The notes beneath the pieces are model-generated. The model was not told the origin of the DNA. It was given only the letters and a program-made list of their open reading frames with translations, and searched no databases. A stretch of DNA of 64,000 bases from Mesorhabditis belari (Eukaryota > Nematoda > Chromadorea > Rhabditida > Rhabditidae). Below are positions 1-11,984 of the stretch, in pieces. Position 1 is the stretch's first letter. Each line of letters opens with the position of its first letter. The stretch is taken from assembly GCA_958450365.1 (NCBI GenBank), contig CAUEEP010000755.1, positions 558,001-622,000 on the forward strand, read 5' to 3'. The translations under genes and the position numbers were made by a program.

Positions 1-481
1 AATACAAAGGAAAGACAATGAACAAAATGAGGTAATAGTTGGCAGAAATATGTTTTGATCTAATAAAAACTATGCCAGAACGAGTTCTTTTAGAAGAATG
101 AGTACCTTAAGTTGTTAAGAAGATAGCTGTTAAGCTTCATCAGCTTTTTCCTTTCCAAATTCTTGGGCCGGAGCGATTTTGTTTGTCTCGTAGTTGATGC
201 CGGGTTTAAACAAAACCTATTGAACTCTAAATCTAAAAATGTAGCAAATTTTTTGTAGTTTTTGAAAATTAGAATTATTTTACAAGTGATCTCCTAGCTT
301 TTGAGTTATGCCCTTTTCCGTAACGCTCAAAAAAAACGTCTCTGCGCCGCTGCTCTTTTTTGCTCTTAAAGTGTTTTCTTTTGTTTAGTGAGCTCAGTGT
401 CTTCTTTTGCTTTATTTTAAGCAATTTTTTAAGTTTTAAGTCATTGTTGACTTTAAACAATTAAAGAAGTCAATAAAGAAG

Positions 482-703
482 CAAGGCCAGCTCAAGTCAA
501 GGCCAGCTCAAGTCAAGGCCAGCTCAAGTCAAGGCCAGCTCAAGTCAAGGCCAGCTCAAGTCCAGGCCAGCTCAAGTCCAGGCCAGCTCAAGTCCAGGCC
601 AGCTCAAGTCAAGGCCAGCTCAAGTCCAGGCCAGCTCAAGTCAAGGCCAGCTCAAGTCAAGGCCAGCTCAAGTCAAGGCCAGCTCAAGTCAAGGCCAGCT
701 TGA
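482..703. repeat. 16-bp minisatellite
   Basis: About 14 copies of a 16-bp unit (AGGCCAGCTCAAGTCA, last base A or C) run head to tail. Copies differ mainly at that one position. Confidence 0.95.
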
Positions 704-1290
704 CTCGGTGTCTTTCCCATGTCAGCCTCACCCGTGGCTGCTTTGCCAAATGAATCATTTTAGCGACAAATTTTCGCATACATTCTTTAGCTTTACTTTC
801 ACTGATTCTTTATTGTGAATGAATTGTGTTGAAAGGTTGCCGATGAAAACAAAAATAAAGGAAATAATAAAGGAAAGAGAGGTCATCTCAATCCAAATCT
901 CCGATCAAAATTTCGGTGATTTAGCTCTAATTTAGCAATCCCGTGCCCGAGCCATGTCTGATCGTCCACCGAAAATCAATATCGCGCGAGCTTCGATCGA
1001 TTTTGGGGGCATGAATAAAGAAGATCAATTCTAATTTAGAAATTTGAAATCTTTTTCGATTTTTTAAATAAATATTGAGCTTTTGATGAATTTCGGTGCA
1101 CTTAAAAGGAGTGTTTTTACAAATTTGAACACAAGCAACAGCAAAATGATACTAAATTTGAAATCGAGTCTATCAGAATGATTGTGTTTACATTTTTTAA
1201 CGTAAAGTATCTCAAGAAAACAAAAAAACTCTTCAAATTTTAACCTATTCTCTTTCTCTTCAACACCGTATTTATTCTAATATTTACATC

Positions 1291-1712
1291 GAATTCTAAT
1301 AGAATCTAGTAGAATCTAGTAGAATCTAGTAGAATCTAGTAGAATCTAATAGAAGAATAGTAGAATCTAGTAGAATCTAATAGAATCTAATAGAATCTAG
1401 TAGAATCTAGTAGAATCTAGTAGAATCTAGTAGAATCTAGTAGAATCTAGTAGAATCTAGTAGAATCTAGTAGAATCTAGTAGAATCTAGTAGAATCTAG
1501 TAGAATCTAGTAGAATCTAGTAGAATCTAGTAGAATCTAGTAGAATCTAGTAGAATCTAGTAGAATCTAGTAGAATCTAGTAGAATCTAATGGAATCTAA
1601 TAGAAGAATAATAGAATCTAATAGAATCTAATAGAATCTAATAGAATCTAATAGAATCTAATAGAATCTAATAGAATCTAATAGAATCTAATAGAATCTA
1701 ATAAAAGAATAA
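1291..1712. repeat. 10-bp minisatellite (TAGAATCTAG)
   Basis: About 40 copies of the 10-bp unit TAGAATCTAG/TAGAATCTAA. The unit is nearly palindromic (CTAGATTCTA on the other strand). Copies with TAG dominate the centre and copies with TAA dominate the right end, which shows stepwise homogenisation. Confidence 0.95.
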
Positions 1713-2320
1713 TAGAATGCTTCTAATATTCTAATAGAAGCGCTTCTATTTTTCAATCATTTCAATCAAAAAACTCGAAATTTTATCTTTCAAATCCAGT
1801 TTTTTTTTCTTATTCTAAATTTTCATGCCAATGAGAATTGAATTGAAAAAGAGCAAGATTGAAAAAGAGATCTTTGCATAGATAAATGATCTTTTCCCCC
1901 CATTTCTCTTTCTCTAACTGAAGAAATCTGAATATTCGGAAAACGGGAAAGATCTAGATCTTCGCGTAGACAATGGCAAACGTCTCTTTGATTTTCTGAA
2001 TGTTTTCTTGAATCAAATTAGTTTTACGAAGAATTTTGAATTCAAAAGCCAAGCCGCTCTCGATCCTGCTTTGCCCAAACTCTTGGGATCATATTTTGTT
2101 GCTTTAAATATTTTGACCATATTTTTGTTAGAAATTCTAGTCAACTCAAGCCTGATCTGAGTTTTTTTTTTTTAGAATTCCCCATTTTCTCCCTAAACCT
2201 TTCCTTTTTTAGAGTAATTTTCTCTTGTTTTCTCGTGTTTTTTCTTGCTTTTCTTTCTCTTTCTTTTATCTTTTATCTATTTTTCTTTCTCTTTCTTTCT
2301 CTTTCTTTATTTTTTATCTA

Positions 2321-3017
2321 TTAGGTTGATGCAAAAGTCTTTTTCATTTTTTTCGTACTTCCGTTAAAAAGTAACAAATGCACCAATTGAACAACGGTTT
2401 ATTGCATTCGAAAGGCCAATTATTTTTCTGCAAAATGACATTAAAACGAGTTTAAAATGTCTTATGTCTAGATTTTTTCGAGAGCCTGAAGTCGGGTAGT
2501 CAAAAAAGGCGACGGCTCGATAATAATACTTTATTCAAACGATAAAGTGAAAGAAATCATAAAGAAATCTCCAACCCCCCTAGATCTCACGTCAGCACAT
2601 TTTCCAACCCCACATCGAAGGTTCTGATAAGCGGATACTTAATCAGTGATACTTAATCATACAATACATACTGAAATCAATAAGCCAAAGCTCGATGATG
2701 CATTTTAGACGCTTTAGCTAAGGAAACCAATCTTGATGTTAATAAATAAAAGATAGAGCACAAAAAGTTCGATATCTTTTTCAGATTTTCAGAGAAATTG
2801 ATTCAGCCAATTTCTTTATAGAGGTTTTGATAGATTTTTATGAAAAACCCGTTTTCACTCTCGAATTTGCTTGAAAGTGAACCCAAATTGACTTAAAAAG
2901 ATGGGAAATTCAACAATAAACACTTTTCATTTAGAGCAAACCATAGGTTAATTGATCACTTTGTTATTTTTCAAAAGAAGTACGAAAAAAATGAAAAAGA
3001 CTTTTGCATCAACCTAA
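2321..3017. mobile_element. Mariner-type non-autonomous element, 697 bp
   Basis: Terminal inverted repeats of 41 bp, beginning TTAGGTTGATGCAAAAGTC, match perfectly base for base at the two ends. A TA dinucleotide flanks each side, the target duplication expected of Tc1/mariner elements. No transposase frame is present, so the element would move only with help. Perfect terminal repeats imply recent insertion. Confidence 0.93.
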
Positions 3018-3054
3018 TATCTTTTATATAAAATCTTTTCTTCAAGCTTTCTTG

Positions 3055-3300
3055 TTAAGGCAAACAAAGCTATTAAACAAAGCTATTAAGGTAAACAACG
3101 TTATTAAACAAAGCTATTAAACAAAGCTAGTAAATAAAACTATTAAACAAAGCTGGTAAGGCAAACAAAGCTACTAAACAAAGCTATTAACAAAGCGGTA
3201 AACAAAGCTACTAAACAAAACTATTAAACAAAGCTATTAAGGTTAACAAAGCTACTAAACAAAGCTAGTAAACAAAGCTATTAAACAAAGCTAAATCAGT
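3055..3300. repeat. Degenerate ~15-bp tandem repeat
   Basis: Irregular copies of an AAACAAAGCTATTAA-like unit, with variants such as GCTAGTAA and GGTAAACAAAG. It lies just upstream of the GT31 gene. Confidence 0.8.
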
Positions 3301-3574
3301 TCTCATCTTAAATTTGGCTCTTCATTTTGTCGATAAACAATAGATTACCGGTTTCTTGTTCAAATTTAGCCAAATTCTCGCTGAGATTCAGAGGTTGAGG
3401 GTTCAATTCCGTCAAAAAAACACAAAAAATTCTATAATATCCTCGAAAATCCCTTGATTCAAGCTCAAGAATCTCTTATTTTCTCGTTTTTCATTTCTTT
3501 CTAAATCATAAAGTATCATTTTACAGAAATTTTCTCTATTTCTCCACTTCTCAAATGTTTTCTTACTTTAACCG

Positions 3575-6500
3575 ATGAAAAAACTTTGGGAATCATTCGG
3601 AAATCTTCATAAACAAGCCAAAGAAATAGGTAAGCTATTCAATTATCAAAAAGATACTCAATTATAGCTATTCAATTATATTTAAATTCAAATTTTTCTA
3701 ATCTTCTGGAGGTAAGCTAATTTCCGAAATTTTTTTTTGCGCAACACGCCATAACTTTTTTCTAAATTGGCCAATCTTTATGATTTTAATTTCATTTTGT
3801 TGCATTTATTGAGATCTACAAAATGACATCAAAATTATAAAGATTGGTCCACTACAAACAAAGATCTCAACATTTGTAAATGGGGGTAGGCTAATTTCCG
3901 TCATTTCATTTACGCAATTCACCATAACTTTCTTCTAAGTGGGCTAATCTTTATGATTTTGATTTCATTTTGTAGATCTCAATAAGAGCAACAAAATGAC
4001 ACCAAAATCATAAAGATTGGTCCACTACAAACAAAGCTCTCAATAAGTGCATCAAAATGGAACCTAAATTATACCAAAACAACTGGGTCGTTTGCGCAAC
4101 TCGTCATAACTTTCTTCTAAATGGGTCAATCTTTATGATTTTGGTTTCATTTTGTAGATCTCAATAAGAGCAACAAAATGACACCAAAATCATAAAGATT
4201 GGCCCACTTAGAAAGCTGTGGCGAGTTGCGCAAACGATCCAGTTGCCGAAATTAGCCAACCCGATCTTATGCCATTCGGGTAGCTTTTCATAGTTTCATT
4301 AATTGTCGATTGTTTAATTTTGACTTGAAAAAGATGGATTAAAGGATCTATTATCATAAAAAGATATTCAATTATCAAAAAAGATATTCAATTATCATCA
4401 AAATTTAGGTTTTTTTTCATGTATTCGATCATTTTTGAGTCACTTCTTCAATCGTATTTTCCCCTATCTTTTACTCATCAATCTCATCTTTTTACTCTAC
4501 AATATGCTCTTCTGGCCGAGAAATGAGCATCCGTTTCAGAGAAGTTTGAGATTTGAATTAAATGCAACCAGAAAGGGTTTGTTTCGAGCCACTTCGAGCC
4601 ACGCCTCGAGTACACAATAAGACAAAAGCAAAAAAAAAAAAAAAATTTTAAAAATGCTTTTAATAAAAATCCGATTCCTAAAAATCCTTCTGTGATATCC
4701 AGATAAAAGAAAAAAACGCAATTAAAATGAAATTGCTTTTATAAATTTCTCGAAATTATCGCAAACTCGGAATTGTTAGGATTCGGATTTTCGATTTTCA
4801 CCAAAACATATTTCTACTCGATGTGCGCCATTTTGGTGGCATTTTGGTGAACTTTGTACTCAAAAAAAAGGGTACTTGTCGGTTATACATCGATAAAGAC
4901 TCATCTCGGTGAAGCATCCCCATCCGAGTCTTCTCGGTTATCGATTTTCGTGTGGCTGATCGACCGATCACTTCAGACGAGCTATCTTTATCGATCTATC
5001 TTCTAGATCGAGCTATCTTCACGGAACATCATCACCCCTCACAAGTTGTCAGCTTCTTGCTTAGCCGAGTTGAGTCTCTGTGGATTCTTTGTGGATGTAG
5101 AACCGACAAGTGCCGAAGAAGTGAATGCTTTAGTTAAATAAGAATGGTTCTCGTTTCGGACGAGCACTCGACTTCACGGAACATAGTCATTCCTCAAAAG
5201 TTATCAGCTTCTTGCTTAACCGAGATGACTCTGTGTGGATGCATAACTGACAAGTACTCAAAAAAAGGCCAGCACACCCTTTCTGGTGGACTGAAAATTG
5301 GAATCATTTCAAAGAATCACTCATTTTCTCATTTCCAGTTGATGACATTCACCAAATCGATCTCGCTTTCCGCTTTCGTCAATCAAAAAATCATGAGCTT
5401 TGCGAAGCGAACACGACTTTGTTTATTGGTTTGTTTGAGAATTCTAGCCTTGATAAGCGTTTTCATCGATTTGAAAGCTTAAGAAAATGTTAGTAATTAT
5501 CAATTTGACTTTTTGTTTACGAGAATGATTAGGGGAAACATTGGAGTGACTTCGATGAATTTCTAGTGCCGTTAGGCCAAAAAGGAGATCTTGAACAGTT
5601 ATTTTTCTATTGAAACTGGATAAATAAAGAATCGTTTTCCGTTCCTAACGCGCCCAGCTCTCCGATCGTTAATAACATACCGTATTTATTGTAATAAAAG
5701 GAATTTTGTGAAATGATTGAAATGATTGAAATTATCAAAATAATTGAAAAATAGAAGCGCTTCTATTAGAATACACATTCAAGACAATTTATCAACCACG
5801 CTCGAGGTTAAATAGAAGTTAAATAGAGGTTAAATAGAAGTTAAATAGAGGTTAAATAGAAGTTAAATAGAGGTTAAATAGAAGCTAAATAGAAGCACAA
5901 ATTGCCGGGAAACCTCTTCAGTTTCTAAGCTAATATTTTATTCAGGAATAATCTCTCGACCATCGGAATTCGATTTGCGTTCGATGGTGCGCGAAAGTTG
6001 GGCAAAACGAGGTCAAACCTACGATCGAAATTTTACCCGAGTCGAATTTTTCGTCGGCGAACCGGTATGGAAAATAAGTTATTAAAAAATGGAAATCTTA
6101 TTCAATACTATAAAAAAATTATATTAGATATATATGTCGTAACCGATTATGAATGGATTATGAATGAGCGGGTCTAGGAGCGTCCAACCATCATGTATTT
6201 GGTGTCATTCAACGCAGAATCATTGATCTTATTGATAAAAACACAAAAAATCTGCTGATTTTGATACTAGAGAGTTTCTATTCAAATAAATATTAGCCTA
6301 AGCGCTTTTAAAATTATTTTCTTACGTTTTTAGCATAAAGATAAAGATTAAACGTTTATATGTCGTAGTCGATTATTGAATGAGTGGGTCTAGGAGCGTC
6401 CAACCATCAAGTATTTGGTGTCATTCAACGCAGAATCATTAATAATTATGTTAAATTTTTAAAATTAGAAAGATTAGAAAAAAAGAAAAAAAATTAGAGC

Positions 6501-9500
6501 AAAAAAACTGTTTGTTCAAAGAGAAAACTTTGAAGCCCCATAATTTGTGTTCTTTTCATCAAATTTTTCTAATTTTAAAAATTTAACATAATTATTAATG
6601 ATTCTGCGTTGAATGATACTAAATACTTGATGGTTGGACGCTCCTAGATCCAGTTATTCATAATCGGTTACAGGGGTTGAATGAAACGTTGTAGAGCTGG
6701 CAATTTTGAACCTAAACTCACAAATTTGGTATCAATCGACGCAGAATTGAATTCGCTACAAGATGATATAAGATTTTCCGCATACAAACATAATTATCAA
6801 TGATTCTGCGTTGAATGATACCAAGTTGATGTTGATGTTGAGGGTTGGACGCGCCTAGATCCACTCATTTCATAATCGGCTGAAATTCATAAACGGCTAC
6901 GACATCTAGACAAATTACCCTTGTTTTGCACGAGTTTATTGACCTGAAAATGGAAAATGCATTTGGTTTACCCGCTGAACGAATTAATGTATTAACTAAA
7001 GTAGCAAAGATTTGATGGTTGACCCAAGCATTCAAAATCGGCTGAAATTCATAATCGGCTACGGGGGTGCCGCCGATTTTGAATCAAACGTTGTAGCGCC
7101 GGTAATTTTTAATCTAAACTCACCAATTTGGTATCAATCGACGCAGAATTTAATTCGCTACAAGATGATATAATATTGTCCGATACATTACTCTACTAGA
7201 AAGATCTAGAAAGATGGTTGCTCTACTAGAAAGTTATTAACCAAAGATTTGCCAAAAAATTTCATTTATAATCGGTTACGACATATAAAATATCAAAACT
7301 TGGATAAGTTTTCAGTTTTATTTTCTTGATTATTTTCCAGAAAGACTTCGAAGAGCGACGTTTAGAGGAGGAGATGTTCACGCATCGAGATATTTCGATT
7401 GTAAGCAAGAATCGATTGTATTTAGATCTTGCAATCTATTCTATCTATCTATCTATCTAACATTCATTATCTTTAATCTATAGAATTTAGTCAAATATTG
7501 ATGTAATGACTTTGATTTTGCAGCTTAACATGAATGAAGACTACTATGCGTTGCCGCAAAAGACGCTCGCTCTCTTGTTGTACAAGGAACAACGGTAATA
7601 ATGTAAATTGAAAAATGGGAAAGAAAGATTGATAAAGAGGGGATTGGAAGCTTGAGCTTTTAACAAGCTTTTAACAAGCTTTTAACAAGCTTTTTTAATG
7701 TTCCGAGTAGATGCTCTAACCACTGAGCTATTCGGTATCTGCTCGCTAGATGGGAAGAAAAGAAAGAAGGAAGAAAAGGAGAAAGGAAGATTCATTTACT
7801 TTGATCTCACTTATAAACGCATCTTTTCTAGCACACTTTAGCTTTCTAGCTCTTTAGTTTTCTAGCTCTTGCTGTTGCCAAGAAAATGAAATATTGAGAG
7901 CGCTAGAAGGTGTACGTTTGGGCATAAAGTCCACCCAGAAGTTAGATTTGCTTTGTGCTAAATGAAAACCTATTCTATCTAGCAAACTAATCATAACAAC
8001 TAGATTGGATTAGATTTAGATTTAGATTAGATTAGTCCAAGATTTTTCTAGATGCCCAAAGGTCAAGTGTCTCATCAAATCGGACAGTGACAACGTGTTG
8101 AATGTGCGACTTTTCGAGAAGCTTTGTAATGAGACAGGTGATTAGAAAAGTCTTGAGAAGCATACCAATAAAAAAGCCTATAAAAAGTCTATAAAAAAGT
8201 CTATAAAAAAGTCTATAAAATCATGAGAAAAAAAAGACATTTTATACAGGCTAATTGTCTAGCTATAGAACCCAAATTTTACCCAAACTTTATAGCTGGT
8301 GGAGAACGAAAAATCTTCGGGAATTGCTCGGTGAAGAGGAAAGTGCAAAGACATGGGAAATGGCGGATACCGAGATGGTTGATTCCGCAAAGGGAATACC
8401 CACAGTGAGATTAATAGACGAGATTATGGTAGTCCTTCAAAAAAGGTCTACAAAATAAATAGTACTTTTGTATAATCAAATTTAATGAGGACCATTTTAA
8501 TGGTAGTTTTTAAAAAAAGAAAACCCTTTTATTAGGTAAGTAGTTCAACTTTGACACAAATTTTCTCGATGTTCTTACACATAAGTGTACAAAATAAATA
8601 GTACTTTTCTATAACCAAATTTAATGAGGATCATTTTAAAACCAACCTCAAGTCGATTCGATCACTGGAAGTCGAGTTATAGAGTAAAATCGAAAAGCTC
8701 ATAAATTCCGAGACTAACGGAATTTGAAAGTTCAACTTTGACACAACTTTTCTCGATGTTTTTATCAATAACTATACAAAACAAATGCCACGTTTCTTTA
8801 GTCAAATTTAATGAAGCTTCTAATAAAACCAACCATAAGTTGATTCAATCTATTTGAATGGAGAGATTACACTTGATTTTTGTAACCAAATGTAACTGCT
8901 TCTGACCAAATGTAACCAAATTCCTTCCAACTTCTTCCTATATTCATTCAGATACTGCTCAACGGGGATCTACATGTTCACCGGGAATCGAACTGTCAAT
9001 CATTTACTTCACGAGGTGATACTATAGTATTTAGAGATCTTGGATTTTTTTTAAATAGACGCGCTGTCAAAAAAGTAGCCGTTGAAGTGGTCAAATCTCG
9101 TTTTTCTGTTGTTGACAAATTGATGTGTGAATTGAGAATCCGATCGAGAAATGAACAGATCTATTGTGCTAATGAACAGAGAGAAATGAACAGATCTACT
9201 GTGCTCTAGAGATAGAGACAAAAGTATGATTTTCCTTGTCCGTCAACGCCTTGATCTTCTCAGCAATTTCAAAAGCCTTTGGATCATCATCGGCCGCCAC
9301 CAACACTGTTTCGCTCCTTAAGTACCCGCATCGCTTTCTTGACTTCTTCTTCTCCGCCTTTGAGCAGATGTAGCACCTTGGTGTTGAGCTCGACTTGGGT
9401 GGTGAACGACTTCGCTTTGGCTTTGAGACCGGCACCGTCTTTGCGAGTAGTCGGGCTACCAACTTCTGTTCCAAACGCTTTTCCAGCCAGACCAGCTGAT

Positions 9501-10659
9501 TGTCGCTTCCATCGCCCTCTGTTCCACTCATATCTAAAATAAAAATAGAGTCGCATCGCTGCCTTCATTTCTTCTTATCCTCCTTTGAGCAGATGTAGCA
9601 CCTTGGTGTTGAGCTTGACTTGGGTGGTGAACGACGTCGATTTTAGTGAGGCTGGCACGTCTTTGCGAGTAGTCGGGCCGCCAACTTCTGTTCCAGATGC
9701 TTTTCCAGCCAGACCAGCAGATTGTCGCCTCTGTCTTTCTCTTCCTCATATCTAAAATAATATTTCCAAATGGCGGGCAATTAGATTGATCAGATTGGAG
9801 ATGTTTGTCAAGCTCGTGTCAAGCTCTCGTGTTGTTTGCATTGGATCGGCTTCAATAAGTTCTTCCAATTCATTATTATCGATTGCTGCCGCTCGATGTC
9901 CATATGATTCGTCTTGAAGAGATTTAATACCTTCTCAGAATCGGGGAAACCAGAGCTAGCAGACTTGTTCTTGCTTGTTTAACTTGTTCTCTAAAAGCGG
10001 AACAGAGATCAGTGATTTGGCAGGATTTTTGCCGGGCTTGAAGTAGAGAAGACACACGAGCACAAAATACTATAGATCGACGATGAACTAAAAGGAAATA
10101 TTCACTTAAAAAAGCGTAAAAATCAAGTAAATATTCAAGAGTACAAATAAACAAAAGAAAATAATAAGAATAAGATAATAAGGCAAAACAAGAGCTGGCA
10201 GGATCGGTCATAACTTGTTCTCTAAAAGCGGAACGGGGGTCAAGGGGGGTATAGTGAAGGTAATTTTTTCAGTATCAAACGAATGCAAAATCTTTTCTAG
10301 GTGAGCATTTCTGAGTACGCTCGATCAGCGAATTTCCGGAAGTTACCCGAAGACGTTTTATTCAGCGGGATTTTCCCGGAAAAAGCCAATATTTCAAGGG
10401 TAACTTTTGCTTAAAGAAAACCGTGTAAACACAACTTTTTAGCGCACTGAAAACCCTCATTTTCCAGATTACCCTCAGCGGCTTTTCATTCAATTCCTCT
10501 GTTGTATCCGACTGTTCAAATTGTTCCCCAGCAATCTACAGCCTTCATATGACCGATCAACGAAAAGATCCGATTGAGCATTTCCAACGAATTCTTGAAT
10601 TTTCAAATCGTAACTGTTCTGCGGTGCAAAATTTCACTCTTAATCTTGCAGATTTTTGA
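3575..10659 (+). CDS. GT31 beta-1,3-galactosyltransferase-like protein, ten exons
   Basis: A type II Golgi-type enzyme predicted to transfer a sugar from a UDP-sugar in beta-1,3 linkage. Exons by phase: 3575-3629, 4409-4576, 5946-6064, 7341-7400, 7524-7594, 8052-8137, 8296-8404, 8952-9015, 10301-10399, 10468-10659. All phases fit and give 340 residues, a usual GT31 length. Exon 2 encodes the single membrane anchor (IFPYLLLINLIFLLYNMLFW) after about 30 cytosolic residues. Family motifs follow in order: MVRESWAKR with VEFFVGEP, DYYALPQKTLALLLY, the metal-binding DxD as KSDSDN, KWRIPRWLIPQREYP running into YCSTGIYMFTG, and LPEDVLFSGI. These are GT31 (Galactosyl_T) landmarks; the acceptor sugar cannot be predicted. 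Introns 3 and 8 are long and filled with repeats. The start is the first ATG whose exon joins the anchor exon in frame. Confidence 0.9.
3712..4262. repeat. Composite inverted-repeat element (TTTGCGCAACTCGCC family)
   Basis: Three related blocks in alternating orientation carry GCGCAACTC-CCATAACTTTCTTCTAA and CATTTTGTAGATCTCAA motifs with their reverse complements. It sits in intron 1 of the GT31 gene. The same family forms a compact hairpin at 41245-41413. Confidence 0.75.
5805..5893. repeat. ~11-bp tandem repeat GTTAAATAGAA/G
   Basis: About eight copies of GTTAAATAGAA alternating with GTTAAATAGAG, in intron 2 of the GT31 gene just before exon 3. Confidence 0.85.
6120..7285. repeat. Dispersed direct and inverted repeat cluster in GT31 intron 3
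   Basis: A module containing TAACCGATTATGAATG, GTCTAGGAGCGTCCAACCAT and GTGTCATTCAACGCAGAATC occurs near 6140-6230 and 6360-6440. Inverted copies lie near 6585-6670 and diverged ones at 6715-6900 and 7020-7150. This looks like nested copies of one palindromic non-coding transposon. No reading frame was found in it. Confidence 0.75.
7705..7755 (-). tRNA. tRNA 5'-half relic
   Basis: On the minus strand the sequence AATAGCTCAGTGGTTAGAGC is a classic D-arm, followed by a partial anticodon arm. There is no T-arm or acceptor stem, so this is a fragment and not a working tRNA. It lies in an intron of the GT31 gene. Confidence 0.5.
9196..9775 (-). pseudogene. Tandemly duplicated antisense coding relic in GT31 intron 8
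   Basis: Two copies of a roughly 220-bp sequence lie head to tail (about 9545-9770, then 9300-9540), antisense to the host gene. Each starts near an ATG after AGATATGAG-like sequence. Their translations share LVWLEKRLEQKLVARLLAK in one frame and then SFTTQVELNTKVLHLLKGG in another, so each copy has a frameshift in the middle. The right-hand copy continues to DDDPKAFEIAEKIKALTDKE in the first frame. The composition looks like a charged, helical protein but the family was not recognised. It is most simply a decayed, duplicated gene fragment; an unrecognised small intron could also explain the frame change. Confidence 0.45.
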
Positions 10660-10779
10660 GTTTATTTCTTTCAAATCTTTTCAATTCTAATTCAATTTTA
10701 ATTTCTAATTCTAATTCTAATTCAATTTCAACTTCTAATTCTAGTTCTAATTCTAGTTCTATTTCAATTTCAAATTCTA

Positions 10780-11636
10780 TTGGGTTGGTGAGTTGAAAAC
10801 TGCCTGACTTTGAACTAAAATTTATTCAACACAAAACCATGAATTTATTGCAAATAATTTCCATTATTATTGACGACTTCTGCCCATTTTAAAGGCAATT
10901 TGCGGATTCCTCTTTCGTGGTAGGATTTTGGTTTGTGTGTGAGACAAGTGTGGGACTCAGAAATGGAGGACTGGAGAAAATGGAGGACTTGTCCCAGTTT
11001 GAGCACTTTCTTCAAAAGAAACCCATTTTGGTGTCAATAGAAAAGTTGTAGAGAATCAGAAATTAGGCTTATAGTCAAATTTCCAAAAAGATACACTTAG
11101 TAGTTTCGCTTAAAATGCAAGTTTTGGGAAAATTCGTAAATTTGGCATCTCTTGAAAGACAGTTTTTGAATCGTTCTGAAAATCTGGATATAAGCTTGCT
11201 TTTTGATTCTCTACAACTTTCCCATTGACAACAAAATGGATTTCCTTTGAAGAAAGTGCTCAAACTGGGACAATAGCCCGGAGTTTTCAATTCACCAAGC
11301 CAATAGATTGAGATTCGCCTTGATTTGTGGAGAAGTCAATGTCCAATTTGAGAATTCGGAGCTGGTCAGATTATTTTGGCGAAGGCAGAGGGAAGGGGGT
11401 TATGTAAAAGCCCTGCGCCAGACGACGATTAGCGATTACGCGTCCGCACAAAGAACACACAGAACACACAAATTTTAAGCGAAACTACTAAGCGTATCTT
11501 TTTGGAAATTTGGATATAAGCTTTATTTTTGATTCTCTACAACTTTCCCATTGACACCAAAAGGGGTTTCTTTTGAAGAAAGTGCTCAAACTGTCACATA
11601 TGAAAATCGCCCGCAGTTTTCAATTCACAAACCCAA
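10780..11636. mobile_element. Composite mariner-like inverted-repeat element
   Basis: The left end reads TTGGGTTGGTGAGTTGAAAA and the right end is its near reverse complement (TTTTCAATTCACAAACCCAA), each flanked by TA. A second right end (TTTTCAATTCACCAAGCCAA) occurs at about 11285-11305, so two elements appear nested or one end was duplicated. The internal segment with CTACAACTTTCCCATTGAC is also present three times in both orientations. No transposase was found. Confidence 0.8.
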
Positions 11637-11984
11637 TAATTCTCATTCAACTTCAACTTCAAATCATATTCAATTTTTTAAATCTCGATTTTGATTTTCA
11701 AATCTCAATTCACAGGTTATGTTGTTTTTTTCCTTTAACAATTGAATAAAGTGATACAGAATTGTTGTCTTATATTGTTGTATCAAATCAAAAAAAATGA
11801 ATTCCCCCCCTATCTCTGAACGATTTTCTATTGCTGCTCTTTTTTCTTTGTCCTTGAGATTTTTACGGAACTTTTTCTTTCTAGAAACAAAAAGGTCAGA
11901 AATTTTGTGATCCTAACTTAAAAAGAGTCATTTTCAAAAAGCATTTCTTCTCTATTTCTCTATTTTTTGAGCTCATTTTTGATA

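Larger units (their letters stand above)
1..3574. other. Gene-poor left edge
   Basis: No coding gene can be supported here. The stretch holds two minisatellites, a CT-rich tract at about 2200-2320, a mariner-type element, a loose 15-bp repeat, and a short tRNA T-arm-like piece near 3385-3412. A lysine-rich reading frame on the minus strand at 275-460 lacks any recognisable motif or splice context. Confidence 0.6.

Noticed and set aside
275..460. Lysine-rich minus-strand frame
   Set aside because: Composition fits AT-rich noise; no splice context, signal or conserved motif seen.
481..703. CRISPR-like regularity of the short repeats
   Set aside because: Units are contiguous with no unique spacers, and the genome is eukaryotic.
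4536..4721. Hydrophobic minus-strand frame
   Set aside because: Antisense shadow of the GT31 membrane-anchor exon.
5144..5482. 112-codon frame between GT31 exons 2 and 3
   Set aside because: It lies within an intron, has no recognisable motif, and the flanking exons join in frame without it.
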